DNA of 26,125 nucleotides from the NCBI GenBank assembly GCA_009704555.1, contig WLDY01000001.1:1-26125 (forward strand), read 5' to 3'. The translations under genes were made by a program, and so were the position numbers. Shown one piece after another: positions 1 to 8,061 of the stretch. Source of the DNA: Actinomycetota bacterium. GTDB taxonomy: Bacteria; Actinomycetota; Actinomycetes; Nanopelagicales; Nanopelagicaceae. How positions within the stretch are numbered: position 1 is the first letter of the stretch; each line of letters starts with the position of its first letter. The notes under the pieces are model-generated. The model had not been told where the DNA came from. It was given only the letters and a program-made list of their open reading frames with translations, and did not search any database.

Positions 1-303
1 AGGAACCTTCTCCAATGCCTCTCTCCGTATAAGGCGACCGTATGCGATCACAACTACGAGATCAGGGTTGGCCTGGTCTAGCGCGTTGAGGATCTCAGAA
101 GGGGTATTGGGCTTCCATATTTCCAAAACGTTCGTTGATAGATGCTCGACCAATTCGTTCGGAGAGGGCGTCCCATGGCGCCCCTTGGGCCGATCTGGGG
201 TCGAGAGAATCCCTACGACCTCGAGATCCGATCTCATCTTCAAGGCATGAAGGGTCGGGAGGGCGAGAAGAGACGAGGAAGCTAGTAAGACTTTCTTGCT
301 CAT
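1..303 (-). CDS. fmt: Methionyl-tRNA formyltransferase, N-terminal part (cut by window edge)
   Basis: Fmt formylates the amino group of Met-tRNA(fMet) using 10-formyltetrahydrofolate, in the cytoplasm, for translation initiation. Translating the minus strand from the ATG at 303 gives 101 codons that run off the window. The fragment shows the N-terminal Rossmann strand, then VVGILSTPDRPKGR and TPSP (about residues 29-48), and near its end NPDLVVVIAYGRL. These match the Fmt signature around the first half of the formyltransferase fold. The catalytic Asn-His-Asp region lies outside the window. The first loop reads ASSSLLA where the family usually has AGTPxFA. It starts 9 bases after the def stop, the usual def-fmt pair, so coupled translation is likely. 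No Shine-Dalgarno is visible: the spacer is a pyrimidine run. Identity is confident; integrity of the rest of the gene is unknown. Confidence 0.9.
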   Translation of the reverse strand, partial: MSKKVLLASSSLLALPTLHALKMRSDLEVVGILSTPDRPKGRHGTPSPNELVEHLSTNVLEIWKPNTPSEILNALDQANPDLVVVIAYGRLIRREALEKVP

Positions 304-312
304 GAGGGAGGG

Positions 313-861
313 TCAGATACCTAACCCGCGCGTGGCATGGGGCGACACCCGGATCTCAGGGCCTTGCCCCTCTTGAAACCAAACTGACTCGCGGATCTCT
401 CGCATCGCCTCGCGACGCATCTCTGCGCTCATGCGATCGATGAAAAGGATCCCATCAAGGTGATCGACTTCATGTTGAAGAGCTCGGGCGAGGAACTCGG
501 TACCTTCAACGACTATCGGCTCCCCATGCATATTGAAACCTCTTGCGACCGCACGGAACGCGCGTGGCGTCTCATACCGCAACTCGGGGAATGAGAGACA
601 TCCCTCCTCCCCTTCCTGCAACTCTTCCGAGAGATCTAATGTGGGATTGATGAGATGACCGAACTCGTCATCGACATGCCAGGTAAAGACTCTCAACCCG
701 ACCCCAATCTGAGGCGCAGCCAATCCCGCTCCCGGTGCGTCAACCATAGTTTCGGTGAGATCCCTCACCAGATTTCGCAATTCCTTGTCAAAGGCAGTGA
801 CTTCTTCCGCCCTCGTGGTTAGAACTGGATCACCGAAGTGCCTGATCGTCCTGATAGCCAT
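313..861 (-). CDS. def: Peptide deformylase
   Basis: Peptide deformylase removes the N-formyl group from nascent proteins, a metalloenzyme step at the ribosome exit. The 182-residue product has all three family motifs: GAGLAAPQ (residues 44-51), EGCLS (86-90) and QHEVDH (129-134). Cys88, His130 and His134 are the expected metal ligands and Glu131 the catalytic acid. Length is normal for a type I enzyme. The ATG at 861 follows the priA stop by 16 bases and gives the canonical start just before the IRxFGDPVL segment. The Shine-Dalgarno is weak. It pairs with fmt downstream, so formylation and deformylation are encoded together. Nothing looks broken. Confidence 0.97.
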   Translation of the reverse strand: MAIRTIRHFGDPVLTTRAEEVTAFDKELRNLVRDLTETMVDAPGAGLAAPQIGVGLRVFTWHVDDEFGHLINPTLDLSEELQEGEEGCLSFPELRYETPRAFRAVARGFNMHGEPIVVEGTEFLARALQHEVDHLDGILFIDRMSAEMRREAMREIRESVWFQEGQGPEIRVSPHATRGLGI

Positions 862-877
862 AGGACGATCATACCGA

Positions 878-2761
878 CTACATATCCTCTGGATCGAAGT
901 CGTAATCGATTCGAGGCAATCGCTTTGCGCTTCGAATGCGAGTCATCTCCTGTAGCAGACGGAGCAACTCCAAGCGCTGCTCGGAATCGATCTTGAGAAT
1001 CATTCGACCATCGTGAACCGGGAAGATCACGTTCTGCGGATTTCGGAAGAGTTGGTCAGATTCGAGTGAGATACGCAATCGCTGGAGTACACGATCCTCT
1101 CCCTTGAGAGCTACAAGTCCGCTGAAGGGCGGTAATCCAAGTTCGGAACGTTCTCTCATCACGATATCAAGACCACGCGGGTTACCAGGCTGCTTGAGCT
1201 CCTGGTACTCGGGGTGGTTCGCCTCCACATCAACGAGAAAGAGAGCCTCCTTCGGATGGCTTAGTCCAAGTAGCCTCCCCCAGGCCAGCCGAAAGCGATC
1301 AACTCGGGCGATAGATGGTGAGGAGAAGGCTGCACGACCACCGATCATGACCACAGCGTCATAGCCGTAACGCTTTCCGTCTTCACTCCGAATGCGGGGC
1401 TCGCTCCCTTGAGTTGCAACGACGACGGTATGACGTGCCGATCCGATCACATCATCCTTCAGCGCATTCGAATTCGAGATGATGATTTGGGCCCCTTTGA
1501 TGGACTTGCCGATACTAAGACCCAGCGCCTCGCCACCGCCCCTAACTGCAGTTAGATTCGAGCCACCACAATGACGACAGAGGTAGAGCGTGAATTCACG
1601 TAGACACTTCTCGCAACTGGGTGGCGCTCCTCTCTTGGGTACTGTCAGCGAGAACCCACAATCACAGATCCCTCGATTCCTACAAGATGAACAGATGAGT
1701 CCGCTAGCGAAGGACTTGTCGTTGAGGCTCACCAGTACCCATGCGCCATTCGGCTTGAGCCTTGTTGCCTTGGAGATGTCCCTGACGATTCGATCCGTCG
1801 ACGTGATCTCGAATGAAGGCTTGCAGCCACCTTTGCCTAGAGTGAGAGTTTGCTTCTCTCGCATGGAATCGAAGGTTCGAAGGTAAGAGATCTTGAGAAC
1901 TTGTCCAGTATCAGACCACATTGAGGAATCATCCACTCGGAAGTAAGGAGAGCGCCCTTCTCGATGATTCTCATCTCCCGGATCGATGATGATGACTCGT
2001 TCCGGATTGATGGGTGCAAGCGCTGCGCTCCTGGTCCCGATGACCAAGCTCGCTGATTGCTCACGAAGACGACGATATGCAGAGGCCCGCTCGCTTTTCT
2101 TCAAAACAGAAGAGATCGTGACGTGATCCTTGATTCCTCTTTGTCGCAAGGATTCATCCAAGAAGCGCAGTTGACGCTCCGTCGGCACCAAGACGAGCGT
2201 CGAGCGAGGTTCCGCCAACAGGAGTGAGACTGTCACGCGGTCCCAAAGAACTCCTGGGGGGACCACGAGGGTCATCCTTTTGTTTGATCTCCATTGTTGC
2301 CCGAAGAGCCTCTCGAGATAATCGAGGTCACTCCTAGAGGGTTTCAAGATGGAGGACGAGGTCCTTCCGTCCACACCATCGCCGCGTGAGCGCCAGGATG
2401 GATTCGCCGCTGAGATGATAGAGAAGAGTGAGGATCCATAGAGTTCAGCAATCCTTTGATAACGCATGAGATGCGGCGCTTCGAAGAGTGGTTGTGGATG
2501 AAGTACCGACAGAATGCGCTTCAATGATGTGTCTGAACCATCATCTTCCTCTATCCGCACGACGAAACCGAAGGTCTCACCTTGCCCGAATGGGATCTTG
2601 ACGACACTCCCCAGCGACGCAGCTTCTCTCTCTGCTCGATATGAATAGAGGCCTTCGAGATGTGGCACCGGCACGCTGACCGCAACTGTGACGATCTCCC
2701 ACTCGACGCCCGGCGCGACCGGATTCGGCACCGCCGGGTTCTTCAGTTTGAGTCGTGCCAC
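878..2761 (-). CDS. priA: PriA-like primosomal protein N', helicase motifs degenerate
   Basis: PriA recognises stalled forks and loads the replisome. I place the start at the GTG at 2761, ten bases after the metK stop and behind a purine-rich AGGGGG run, giving 627 residues. The open frame continues upstream to 2929, but only across metK. The N-terminal DNA-binding region (about 20-115) has the VPVPHLEGLYSY segment. Walker A is gone: VVPPGVLWDRV occupies the site (about 167-176). The DEAH-type motif is replaced by IIDPGDENHREG (258-269). GTRSA (242-246) and a cysteine-rich insert (Cys357, 360, 366, 368, 383, 386, 395, 398) remain. Loss of ATPase motifs is, from family knowledge, usual for actinobacterial PriA, so a structural primosome role is inferred rather than helicase activity. 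The second cysteine pair is CxC instead of the usual CxxC. Confidence 0.92.
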   Translation of the reverse strand: MARLKLKNPAVPNPVAPGVEWEIVTVAVSVPVPHLEGLYSYRAEREAASLGSVVKIPFGQGETFGFVVRIEEDDGSDTSLKRILSVLHPQPLFEAPHLMRYQRIAELYGSSLFSIISAANPSWRSRGDGVDGRTSSSILKPSRSDLDYLERLFGQQWRSNKRMTLVVPPGVLWDRVTVSLLLAEPRSTLVLVPTERQLRFLDESLRQRGIKDHVTISSVLKKSERASAYRRLREQSASLVIGTRSAALAPINPERVIIIDPGDENHREGRSPYFRVDDSSMWSDTGQVLKISYLRTFDSMREKQTLTLGKGGCKPSFEITSTDRIVRDISKATRLKPNGAWVLVSLNDKSFASGLICSSCRNRGICDCGFSLTVPKRGAPPSCEKCLREFTLYLCRHCGGSNLTAVRGGGEALGLSIGKSIKGAQIIISNSNALKDDVIGSARHTVVVATQGSEPRIRSEDGKRYGYDAVVMIGGRAAFSSPSIARVDRFRLAWGRLLGLSHPKEALFLVDVEANHPEYQELKQPGNPRGLDIVMRERSELGLPPFSGLVALKGEDRVLQRLRISLESDQLFRNPQNVIFPVHDGRMILKIDSEQRLELLRLLQEMTRIRSAKRLPRIDYDFDPEDM

Positions 2762-2771
2762 GCTCGGGAAA

Positions 2772-3971
2772 CTACCCCCTCGAAGCGTCAATGAGGGCTT
2801 GGGCCCTATCCGTTCTTTCCCAAGTGAACTCGGGAAGCTCTCTGCCGAAGTGTCCATAGGCAGCGGTCTTCTTGTAGATCGGACGGAGAAGATGCAAGTC
2901 CCGGATGATCGCTGCTGGCCGCAGATCAAAGACCTCGGTTATTGCTCGCTGGATGCTCTCCTCGCTGACCTTATTGCTTCCGAAAGTCTCAACGAAGAGG
3001 CCGACGGGTTGGGCCTTACCGATCGCGTAGGCAACCTGGACCTCACATCGATCTGCGAGGCCAGCGGCCACGACGTTCTTAGCAACCCAGCGCATCGCAT
3101 AGGCAGCTGAACGGTCCACCTTGGATGGATCCTTTCCGCTGAAAGCGCCGCCACCATGACGAGCCATTCCGCCATAGGTGTCAACGATGATCTTTCGACC
3201 CGTAAGACCGGCATCGCCCATTGGTCCACCAATCACGAATCTCCCGGTGGGGTTGATGAGAGTTCGCACCTTCGAGAGATCGAGCCCACTCCCCGCGAGC
3301 ACTACATCGATCACATGTTCCTTGATATCTGGGGCAAGCTTCCGATCCACATCGACGTCTTCCGCGTGTTGGCTCGAGATAACGATGGTGTCGATGGTGA
3401 CGGGTCGATCCCCTTCATAGCCGATCGTGACTTGGGTCTTCCCATCAGGACGGAGATAGGGCAACAATCCTGACTTCCGAACCTCGGTCAGACGTTCTGC
3501 AAGTCGATGGGAGAGGTAGATCGGCAGCGGCATCAGCGAAGGTGTCTCATTGGAGGCATAACCAAACATCAACCCTTGGTCTCCGGCTCCTTGCAGATCG
3601 ATTGGGTCACTTGACTTGGTGACGCGCTCTTCCACAGCATGGTCAACGCCTTGGGCGATATCGCTTGACTGCTGACCGATCGAGATGGAGACGCCGCAAC
3701 TGTTGCCGTCAAAACCCTTCTCAGAGGAGTCATAACCGATTCCTAGGACGGTTTCGCGCACCAGGGACATCACATCTGCAAACCCCGAAGTGGTCACCTC
3801 ACCTGCAACGTGAACCTGTCCAGTCGTTATCAACGTTTCGACAGCGACCCTCGACTTTGAATCTTGGCTAAGGAGGTCATCAAGGATCGCATCAGAGATC
3901 TGATCCGCAATCTTGTCTGGATGTCCCTCCGTGACAGACTCAGAGGTGAACAAGCGAACTGCTTTACTCAT
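2772..3971 (-). CDS. metK: S-adenosylmethionine synthetase
   Basis: MetK makes S-adenosylmethionine from methionine and ATP, supplying nearly all cellular methylation. From the ATG at 3971 it has 399 residues, a normal length. Visible signatures are FTSESVTEGHPDK (residues 8-20), GAGDQG (128-133) with MFGYA (135-139), the GGPMGDAGLTGRK segment (248-260) and the phosphate-binding GGGAFSGKDPSKVDRS (273-288). The open frame extends to an ATG at 3995, but the later ATG gives the family-typical N terminus and has AAAGGA about 7-12 bases upstream. The start overlaps the coaBC stop by 8 bases (ATGAGTAA), pointing to translational coupling. Nothing unusual in the catalytic core. Confidence 0.98.
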   Translation of the reverse strand: MSKAVRLFTSESVTEGHPDKIADQISDAILDDLLSQDSKSRVAVETLITTGQVHVAGEVTTSGFADVMSLVRETVLGIGYDSSEKGFDGNSCGVSISIGQQSSDIAQGVDHAVEERVTKSSDPIDLQGAGDQGLMFGYASNETPSLMPLPIYLSHRLAERLTEVRKSGLLPYLRPDGKTQVTIGYEGDRPVTIDTIVISSQHAEDVDVDRKLAPDIKEHVIDVVLAGSGLDLSKVRTLINPTGRFVIGGPMGDAGLTGRKIIVDTYGGMARHGGGAFSGKDPSKVDRSAAYAMRWVAKNVVAAGLADRCEVQVAYAIGKAQPVGLFVETFGSNKVSEESIQRAITEVFDLRPAAIIRDLHLLRPIYKKTAAYGHFGRELPEFTWERTDRAQALIDASRG

Positions 3972-5172
3972 GAGAGATCCTTTCCGAGATCGCATCCAAC
4001 AATCGATCAGCCATCTGCCTCTTGCTGACAGCCGTGAAACTCTCTATGACCCCACTCTTGTCCAAAAGGAATCCGCTGGTCTCATCAGAACCGAAGACTG
4101 CTCCAGCACTCACGTCATTGACGTAGAGGAGATCGACTCCCTTGCGCGCCAACTTCTCGGAGCCAAGACGAATAAGGTCCACTTCCGCAGGCTCGGTTTC
4201 AGCGGCAAATCCGACGAGAATCTGCCCTGGACTCCTTCTACCCGCAGCACGCTGCAATAGGTCTGGGTTCTCCTCTAGCAGGATCGCGCCAAGTTGATCC
4301 TTCTTGATCTTCCTGTCTTCCCGCACCACGGGACGCGCGTCAGCAACGGCCGCGGTCATGACGAGTACATCGCATTGCCCTTGATGGTGTTGGAGCGCAT
4401 CGCCCATCTCTTCTGCGGTCTCTACTGAAACGCTTGTGATCCCTTCGATATCGGGGAGCGAATTGGGTCCCATGATCAGTGTGACCTGAGCACCTCTCAG
4501 CGCTGCTCGCTCGGCTATCTCATGAGCCTGTCGACCGCTAGAACGGTTACCGATATATCTGACGGGATCGATCGGCTCCCGAGTACCGCCACCAGTGATG
4601 AGGAATCTCGCGCCGATCAAGTCTGCACGACGCCCGTAACTTGCTTCCACGAAATCGATGATCTTCGAACTCTCGGGGAAACGACCTACGCCGACATCCT
4701 CACCGGTGAGCCTTCCGACATCCGGATCCATGACGAAGATACCTCGCTCACGAAGTACCTCGACATTGCTGACCGTTGCTGGGTTCTGCCACATCTCAGG
4801 ATGCATGGCTGGGATCAGTATCACGGGTGCTTTCGTGCTGATCACGACGGAAGTGAGAAGGTCATCGGCTCGACCACTAGCAATGCGCGCGATCAAATCC
4901 GCAGTGGCTGGGGCAATGACGACCAGATCGGCTCTCTTCCCGATCTCTATATGCGGAACCTTTGCTACGTCACTCCAGAGTTCGGAGATGACCGGTCTAT
5001 GCGATAACGCCTCCCAGGTCGCCTTGCCAACGAAATGAAGGGATGAAGGGGTAGGAACAACCGTTATAAGGAAGCCTCTCTCCTGAAGACGACGGAGGAG
5101 GTCGCAAGATTTATAAGCTGCGATCCCAGCACCAACACCAAGGACGAGTTCTCGTCCGCGAGGGAATCCCAT
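3964..5172 (-). CDS. coaBC: Bifunctional phosphopantothenoylcysteine synthetase/decarboxylase
   Basis: CoaBC carries out two steps of coenzyme A synthesis: CTP-dependent joining of cysteine to phosphopantothenate (CoaB) and FMN-dependent decarboxylation (CoaC). The 402-residue product begins with the CoaC flavoprotein domain (about 7-180). It has the catalytic His74 in PHIEIGKRADL, APATADLIA (87-95) and PAMHPEMW (121-128). The CoaB domain follows, with TGGGTREPIDPVRYIGNRSS (193-212), AAVADARP (274-281), KIKK (288-291) and GFAAET (321-326). The CoaC loop that holds a catalytic cysteine in E. coli reads GRLTGEDVGVGR with Thr156; from memory this substitution is normal in actinobacteria. GNRSSGRQ carries Arg where Lys is usual. 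Start ATG with GAGG six bases upstream; 21 bases after rpoZ. Confidence 0.97.
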   Translation of the reverse strand: MGFPRGRELVLGVGAGIAAYKSCDLLRRLQERGFLITVVPTPSSLHFVGKATWEALSHRPVISELWSDVAKVPHIEIGKRADLVVIAPATADLIARIASGRADDLLTSVVISTKAPVILIPAMHPEMWQNPATVSNVEVLRERGIFVMDPDVGRLTGEDVGVGRFPESSKIIDFVEASYGRRADLIGARFLITGGGTREPIDPVRYIGNRSSGRQAHEIAERAALRGAQVTLIMGPNSLPDIEGITSVSVETAEEMGDALQHHQGQCDVLVMTAAVADARPVVREDRKIKKDQLGAILLEENPDLLQRAAGRRSPGQILVGFAAETEPAEVDLIRLGSEKLARKGVDLLYVNDVSAGAVFGSDETSGFLLDKSGVIESFTAVSKRQMADRLLDAISERISHE

Positions 5173-5193
5173 CTCCTGCCTCGACTGGTCGGA

Positions 5194-5460
5194 CTACTTG
5201 CCGGAGGTCGGTTCCAATTGCTCGATGGAGAGTAGGTTCCCGTTTATCTCACGGAGCGCGATGGAGAGCGGCTTCTCGTGAACGTTGGTCTCAACCAACG
5301 GGCCTACATATTCCAAGAGCCCTTCACCGAGCTGGGAATAGTACGCATTGATCTGACGAGCCCGCTTTGCCGCGTAAAGGACGAGTGAGTACTTCGAGCC
5401 AGTCTTCTCTAAGAGATCATCGATCGGAGGATTGGTGATTCCTTCAGACTTCAACTCCAT
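5194..5460 (-). CDS. rpoZ: RNA polymerase omega subunit
   Basis: Omega assists folding and assembly of the RNA polymerase beta' subunit. The 88-residue product carries the actinobacterial pattern: EGITNPPIDDLLE (about 6-18), SKYSLVLYAAKRARQIN (22-38) and LGEGLLEYVGPLVE (44-57), then EKPLSIALREI near the end. The Arg-Ala-Arg-Gln-Ile-Asn helix is the part that grips beta'. The ATG at 5460 has AGAAGG-type purines about 10 bases upstream. It lies 95 bases after the mIHF-Gmk frame, one of the three largest gaps here, so it may have its own promoter, though I could not identify a convincing one. The gmk-rpoZ-coaBC-metK order is widespread in actinobacteria. Confidence 0.97.
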   Translation of the reverse strand: MELKSEGITNPPIDDLLEKTGSKYSLVLYAAKRARQINAYYSQLGEGLLEYVGPLVETNVHEKPLSIALREINGNLLSIEQLEPTSGK

Positions 5461-5555
5461 AGTGCATCTACCTTCTTCTACTCGTCATGTACTCGAACCA
5501 AGCGACTCGCGTTCGGATGCGAATGTCTATTCGAAACGGATGCGGGGGCTCCCGG
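5461..5555 (-). other. 95-base leader between gmk and rpoZ
   Basis: Non-coding gap upstream of rpoZ in the transcribed direction. It contains short self-complementary stretches with 4-bp stems (for example CGGG/CCCG just after the gmk stop, and TTCG/CGAA in TTCGCATCCGAA), none strong and none followed by a T run. No good -35/-10 pair is visible. The purine-rich AGAAGAAGG before the rpoZ ATG serves as ribosome binding site. Confidence 0.4.
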
Positions 5556-6461
5556 CTATGAGGTCGCTAAGGCTACCAGCCTCGATACGACCTGAGCGAC
5601 CTCAGAATTGACCAGCACGTGATCGAATTCCTTCGCGGCAGCCATCTCTTCCTGGGCAATGGCTAATCGCTCTCGAATCCGTTCATCGCTGTCGCTGCCT
5701 CGACCCCTGATCCTGCCTTCTAATTCCTCCCAAGATGGAGGCGAGATGAAGACCAAAACCGCCTCCGGATGGACTTCCTTCACCTGACGCGCCCCTTGGA
5801 GCTCGATCTCCAGTAGAACATGCTTTCCTGCAAGACGATGGCGTTGAACATCCTCTTCCAATGTGCCATAGAGGTTGCCGGCGAATTCGGCCCATTCCAT
5901 GAATTCGTTATTGGCGATACGTGCTTCGAATTCGGCACGTGTTACGAAGTGATAGTGAACCCCATCTTGCTCGCCATCACGTGGAGGTCTAGTCGTGACG
6001 CTAATACTGAGGAAGAAGTCTTCGAATCGTGCGACTTCTTGCGTGATCGTACTTTTGCCCACGCCACCAGGGCCGGAGATGACAAAGAGGCGACCATAGA
6101 AAGCGCTGGACATAGCGCCAAGAGTACTGAGCATCTTGGATGGGATGTTTCTCTCCACCAGTGTCAAGAGCTCTCTTCGCTGTCTGACTCCGAGACCAGC
6201 GATACGCCGCGTCCGCGAGATTCCTACCTTCTCCATCAAGCTCTCGGCGCGAAGCGGTCCCATCTGCGGCAGCGAAGTGAGAAGTTCGATCACTCGCATC
6301 CGTTGTGCGGCGGCGCTACTTGAATCGAAAATCTCTCGCATGGAGAGTGAACCCTCCTTGAGTGCGCTCTTTATCTTCGAGCGCTCCCGGCGGGCTGCGA
6401 TTGCAAGCTCAGCGTTTCGTCGGCGCGTCTGGGGATCAAGAGAGGGTGGCGGATTCTTCAT
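5556..6461 (-). CDS. gmk: Fused actinobacterial integration host factor (mIHF) and guanylate kinase
   Basis: One uninterrupted 301-codon frame reads as two proteins. Residues about 1-105 match mIHF, the actinobacterial nucleoid protein: RRERSKIKSALKEGSLSMRE (24-43), then the helix-two-turn-helix region LLTSLPQMGPLRAESLMEKV (60-79) and ISRTRRIAGLG (81-91). Residues about 124-301 are guanylate kinase (GMP + ATP to GDP + ADP): P-loop GPGGVGKST (130-138), TTRPPRDGEQDGVHY (156-170) and the lid segment RIRGRG (250-255). Guanylate kinase alone is usually about 180-210 residues. In many actinobacteria mihF and gmk are separate adjacent genes. The linker is about 20 residues. An internal ATG (Met117, at 6113) would give a natural gmk start but has no Shine-Dalgarno. 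It begins 3 bases after the pyrF stop. Confidence 0.93.
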   Translation of the reverse strand: MKNPPPSLDPQTRRRNAELAIAARRERSKIKSALKEGSLSMREIFDSSSAAAQRMRVIELLTSLPQMGPLRAESLMEKVGISRTRRIAGLGVRQRRELLTLVERNIPSKMLSTLGAMSSAFYGRLFVISGPGGVGKSTITQEVARFEDFFLSISVTTRPPRDGEQDGVHYHFVTRAEFEARIANNEFMEWAEFAGNLYGTLEEDVQRHRLAGKHVLLEIELQGARQVKEVHPEAVLVFISPPSWEELEGRIRGRGSDSDERIRERLAIAQEEMAAAKEFDHVLVNSEVAQVVSRLVALATS

Positions 6462-6464
6462 GGA

Positions 6465-7145
6465 TCAGCCCAGCGAACGAATAATCGAATCTGCAGCTTC
6501 TGCAGGAAAAGGTGCGGCCGTGATCGGGCGACCGATCACCAAGTAGTCACTGCCAGCAATAAGAGCCTCTTTCGGGGTCATGACGCGGCGTTGATCGTCA
6601 CCGGCTGACTCAATTCTGATCCCAGGAGTGATGATCTTCATGGTCGGCAATCCTCGTTTGAGGACCTCCACCTCATGCGGCGAGGCGACAAGGGCTCTCG
6701 CACCACCTTCAAGCGCGGTACGAGACAAACTCAAGGCTAGATCCGTTAGTCGAGAATTCACACCCATGGAATCGAGCGCACCTTGATCGAGGGATGTCAG
6801 CACCGTGACAGCCGCGACCATCGTGCCAGGTAAGTTCTCCGTAGCCGCCCTAATCATCTCTACCCCGCCCGAAGCGTGGACCGTGAGAATGAAGGGATCG
6901 AGTTCGGCGACAGCTGCCGCCGCCTTCCCTACCGTATTTGGGATGTCGTGGAGCTTGAGATCCAGGAAGATCTTCAGGTCCATCTCGCGCTTTATCTCTC
7001 TCAACGTGGAGAGCCCATGTCGGAGGTAGAACTCAAGTCCGAACTTGTAGATTCCGATGTACGGTCTCGTAGCCTCGATCAGCGATCTTGCTTTTGCTAG
7101 ATCAGTGGTATCGACAGCAAGGATGATTGGCGAATCAACGTTCAT
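6465..7145 (-). CDS. pyrF: Orotidine 5'-phosphate decarboxylase
   Basis: PyrF decarboxylates OMP to UMP, the last step of UMP synthesis. From the ATG at 7145 it is 226 residues. The active-site segment FLDLKLHDIPNTV (60-72) supplies the Asp62-Lys64-Asp67 triad with Asp12 and Lys34 upstream. ITPGIR and DYLVIGRPIT near the C terminus bind phosphate. The frame is open further upstream. An ATG at 7163 has AAGG seven bases before it and is a real alternative (232 residues), and another start codon lies at 7184. I prefer 7145 because the family usually has only about five residues before the first strand. It overlaps the end of pyrD by 11 bases (29 with the alternative). The enzyme closes the pyr block. 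Confidence 0.95.
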   Translation of the reverse strand: MNVDSPIILAVDTTDLAKARSLIEATRPYIGIYKFGLEFYLRHGLSTLREIKREMDLKIFLDLKLHDIPNTVGKAAAAVAELDPFILTVHASGGVEMIRAATENLPGTMVAAVTVLTSLDQGALDSMGVNSRLTDLALSLSRTALEGGARALVASPHEVEVLKRGLPTMKIITPGIRIESAGDDQRRVMTPKEALIAGSDYLVIGRPITAAPFPAEAADSIIRSLG

Positions 7146-8061
7146 GAGCGACGCCAACCGCATCTGAGAACCTTGTGAAGCCATGGTCTTGGATCAATGT
7201 CGAAAGACGATCTCGAATCTCAATCACACTCATCGGATTTCCGAAGGATGCAGTACCGATCGAGACCGCATCTGCACCCGCAGCCACGAGTTCCAGCGCA
7301 TCTTCGCCGTGAACCACGCCACCCATCCCCACAATGGCAACCGATGGGAATCTCTCCCGAACTTGAAAGATCGCCCTAACGGCCACTGGACGAATCGCGG
7401 GTCCAGAGAGCCCACCAGTCTTGCCTGCTAAGTGTGGCCGCAAAGTCTTCGGATTTATGACCATGCCAAGCAAGGTGTTGATGAGGGCAAGGCCATCTGC
7501 ACCCGCTTCGATGACCTCCCTAGCGATGGCGACGATATCGGTCACGTCGGGTGAGAGCTTGGCGATGATGGGGAACTCACCACCAAGGTTGATTCGAACT
7601 GCCTCTATCGCGGCACGGGCAGTCACTGGATCGCAAGAGAAGACCTGACCACGATTAGCCACATTCGGACAGGAGATATTGACCTCGATCGCCTTGATTC
7701 CTCGTTGTCCTCGGAGACGGCGAGCAAGGGCACCATACTCATCGACCGTCTCACCTGCGATTGAAACGATCACATCACATGATTGGGTTTGAAGCCACGC
7801 CAGATCTTCTTCGATGAAGGCATCGATGCCCGGTCCTTGCAATCCGATCGAGTTGAGCATCCCCGAGGGAGTTTCGGCCATACGGGGTGTGGGTCGTCCG
7901 GAGCGCGCTTTGAGCATGATCGACTTTGTCACCACCGCACCCAACTCCTTGAGCGGGAAGAACTGCGAGAGCTCCTTCCCTGATGCGGCGCAACCACTTG
8001 CCGTGAATATGGGATTCTTGAAGCGCACCCCAGCGATCGTGGTCGAGAAGTCGAGGGTCAC
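7135..8061 (-). CDS. pyrD: Dihydroorotate dehydrogenase, class 1B catalytic subunit
   Basis: PyrD oxidises dihydroorotate to orotate using FMN. The 308-residue product is a cytosolic class 1 enzyme: the catalytic base is cysteine (Cys131 in NISCPN, 128-133) and there is no N-terminal membrane helix as in class 2. Other signatures are NPIFTASGC (16-24), NSIGLQGPG (70-78) and GMGGVVHGEDALE with GADAVSIGTASF near the end, which form the FMN phosphate site. With pyrK beside it, the pair forms the NAD-dependent class 1B heterotetramer, so electrons go to NAD+ rather than to quinone. It starts at a GTG that overlaps the pyrK stop by four bases (GTGA), with GAGG nine bases upstream. Many other actinobacteria use the class 2 enzyme instead. 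Confidence 0.96.
   Translation of the reverse strand: MTLDFSTTIAGVRFKNPIFTASGCAASGKELSQFFPLKELGAVVTKSIMLKARSGRPTPRMAETPSGMLNSIGLQGPGIDAFIEEDLAWLQTQSCDVIVSIAGETVDEYGALARRLRGQRGIKAIEVNISCPNVANRGQVFSCDPVTARAAIEAVRINLGGEFPIIAKLSPDVTDIVAIAREVIEAGADGLALINTLLGMVINPKTLRPHLAGKTGGLSGPAIRPVAVRAIFQVRERFPSVAIVGMGGVVHGEDALELVAAGADAVSIGTASFGNPMSVIEIRDRLSTLIQDHGFTRFSDAVGVAHER

Noticed and set aside
2762..2929. N-terminal extension of PriA by 56 residues
   Set aside because: It would overlap most of the metK 3' end by 158 bases and does not resemble PriA; the GTG at 2761 after the metK stop fits better.
4522..5007. Plus-strand open frame of 161 codons
   Set aside because: Antisense to coaBC, which has complete CoaB and CoaC motifs; a shadow frame.
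5461..5555. Intrinsic terminator between gmk and rpoZ
   Set aside because: Only 4-bp stems and no T run in the transcribed direction.
5820..6323. Plus-strand open frame of 167 codons
   Set aside because: Antisense to the mIHF-Gmk frame, which carries clear domains. No recognisable motif or ribosome binding site of its own.
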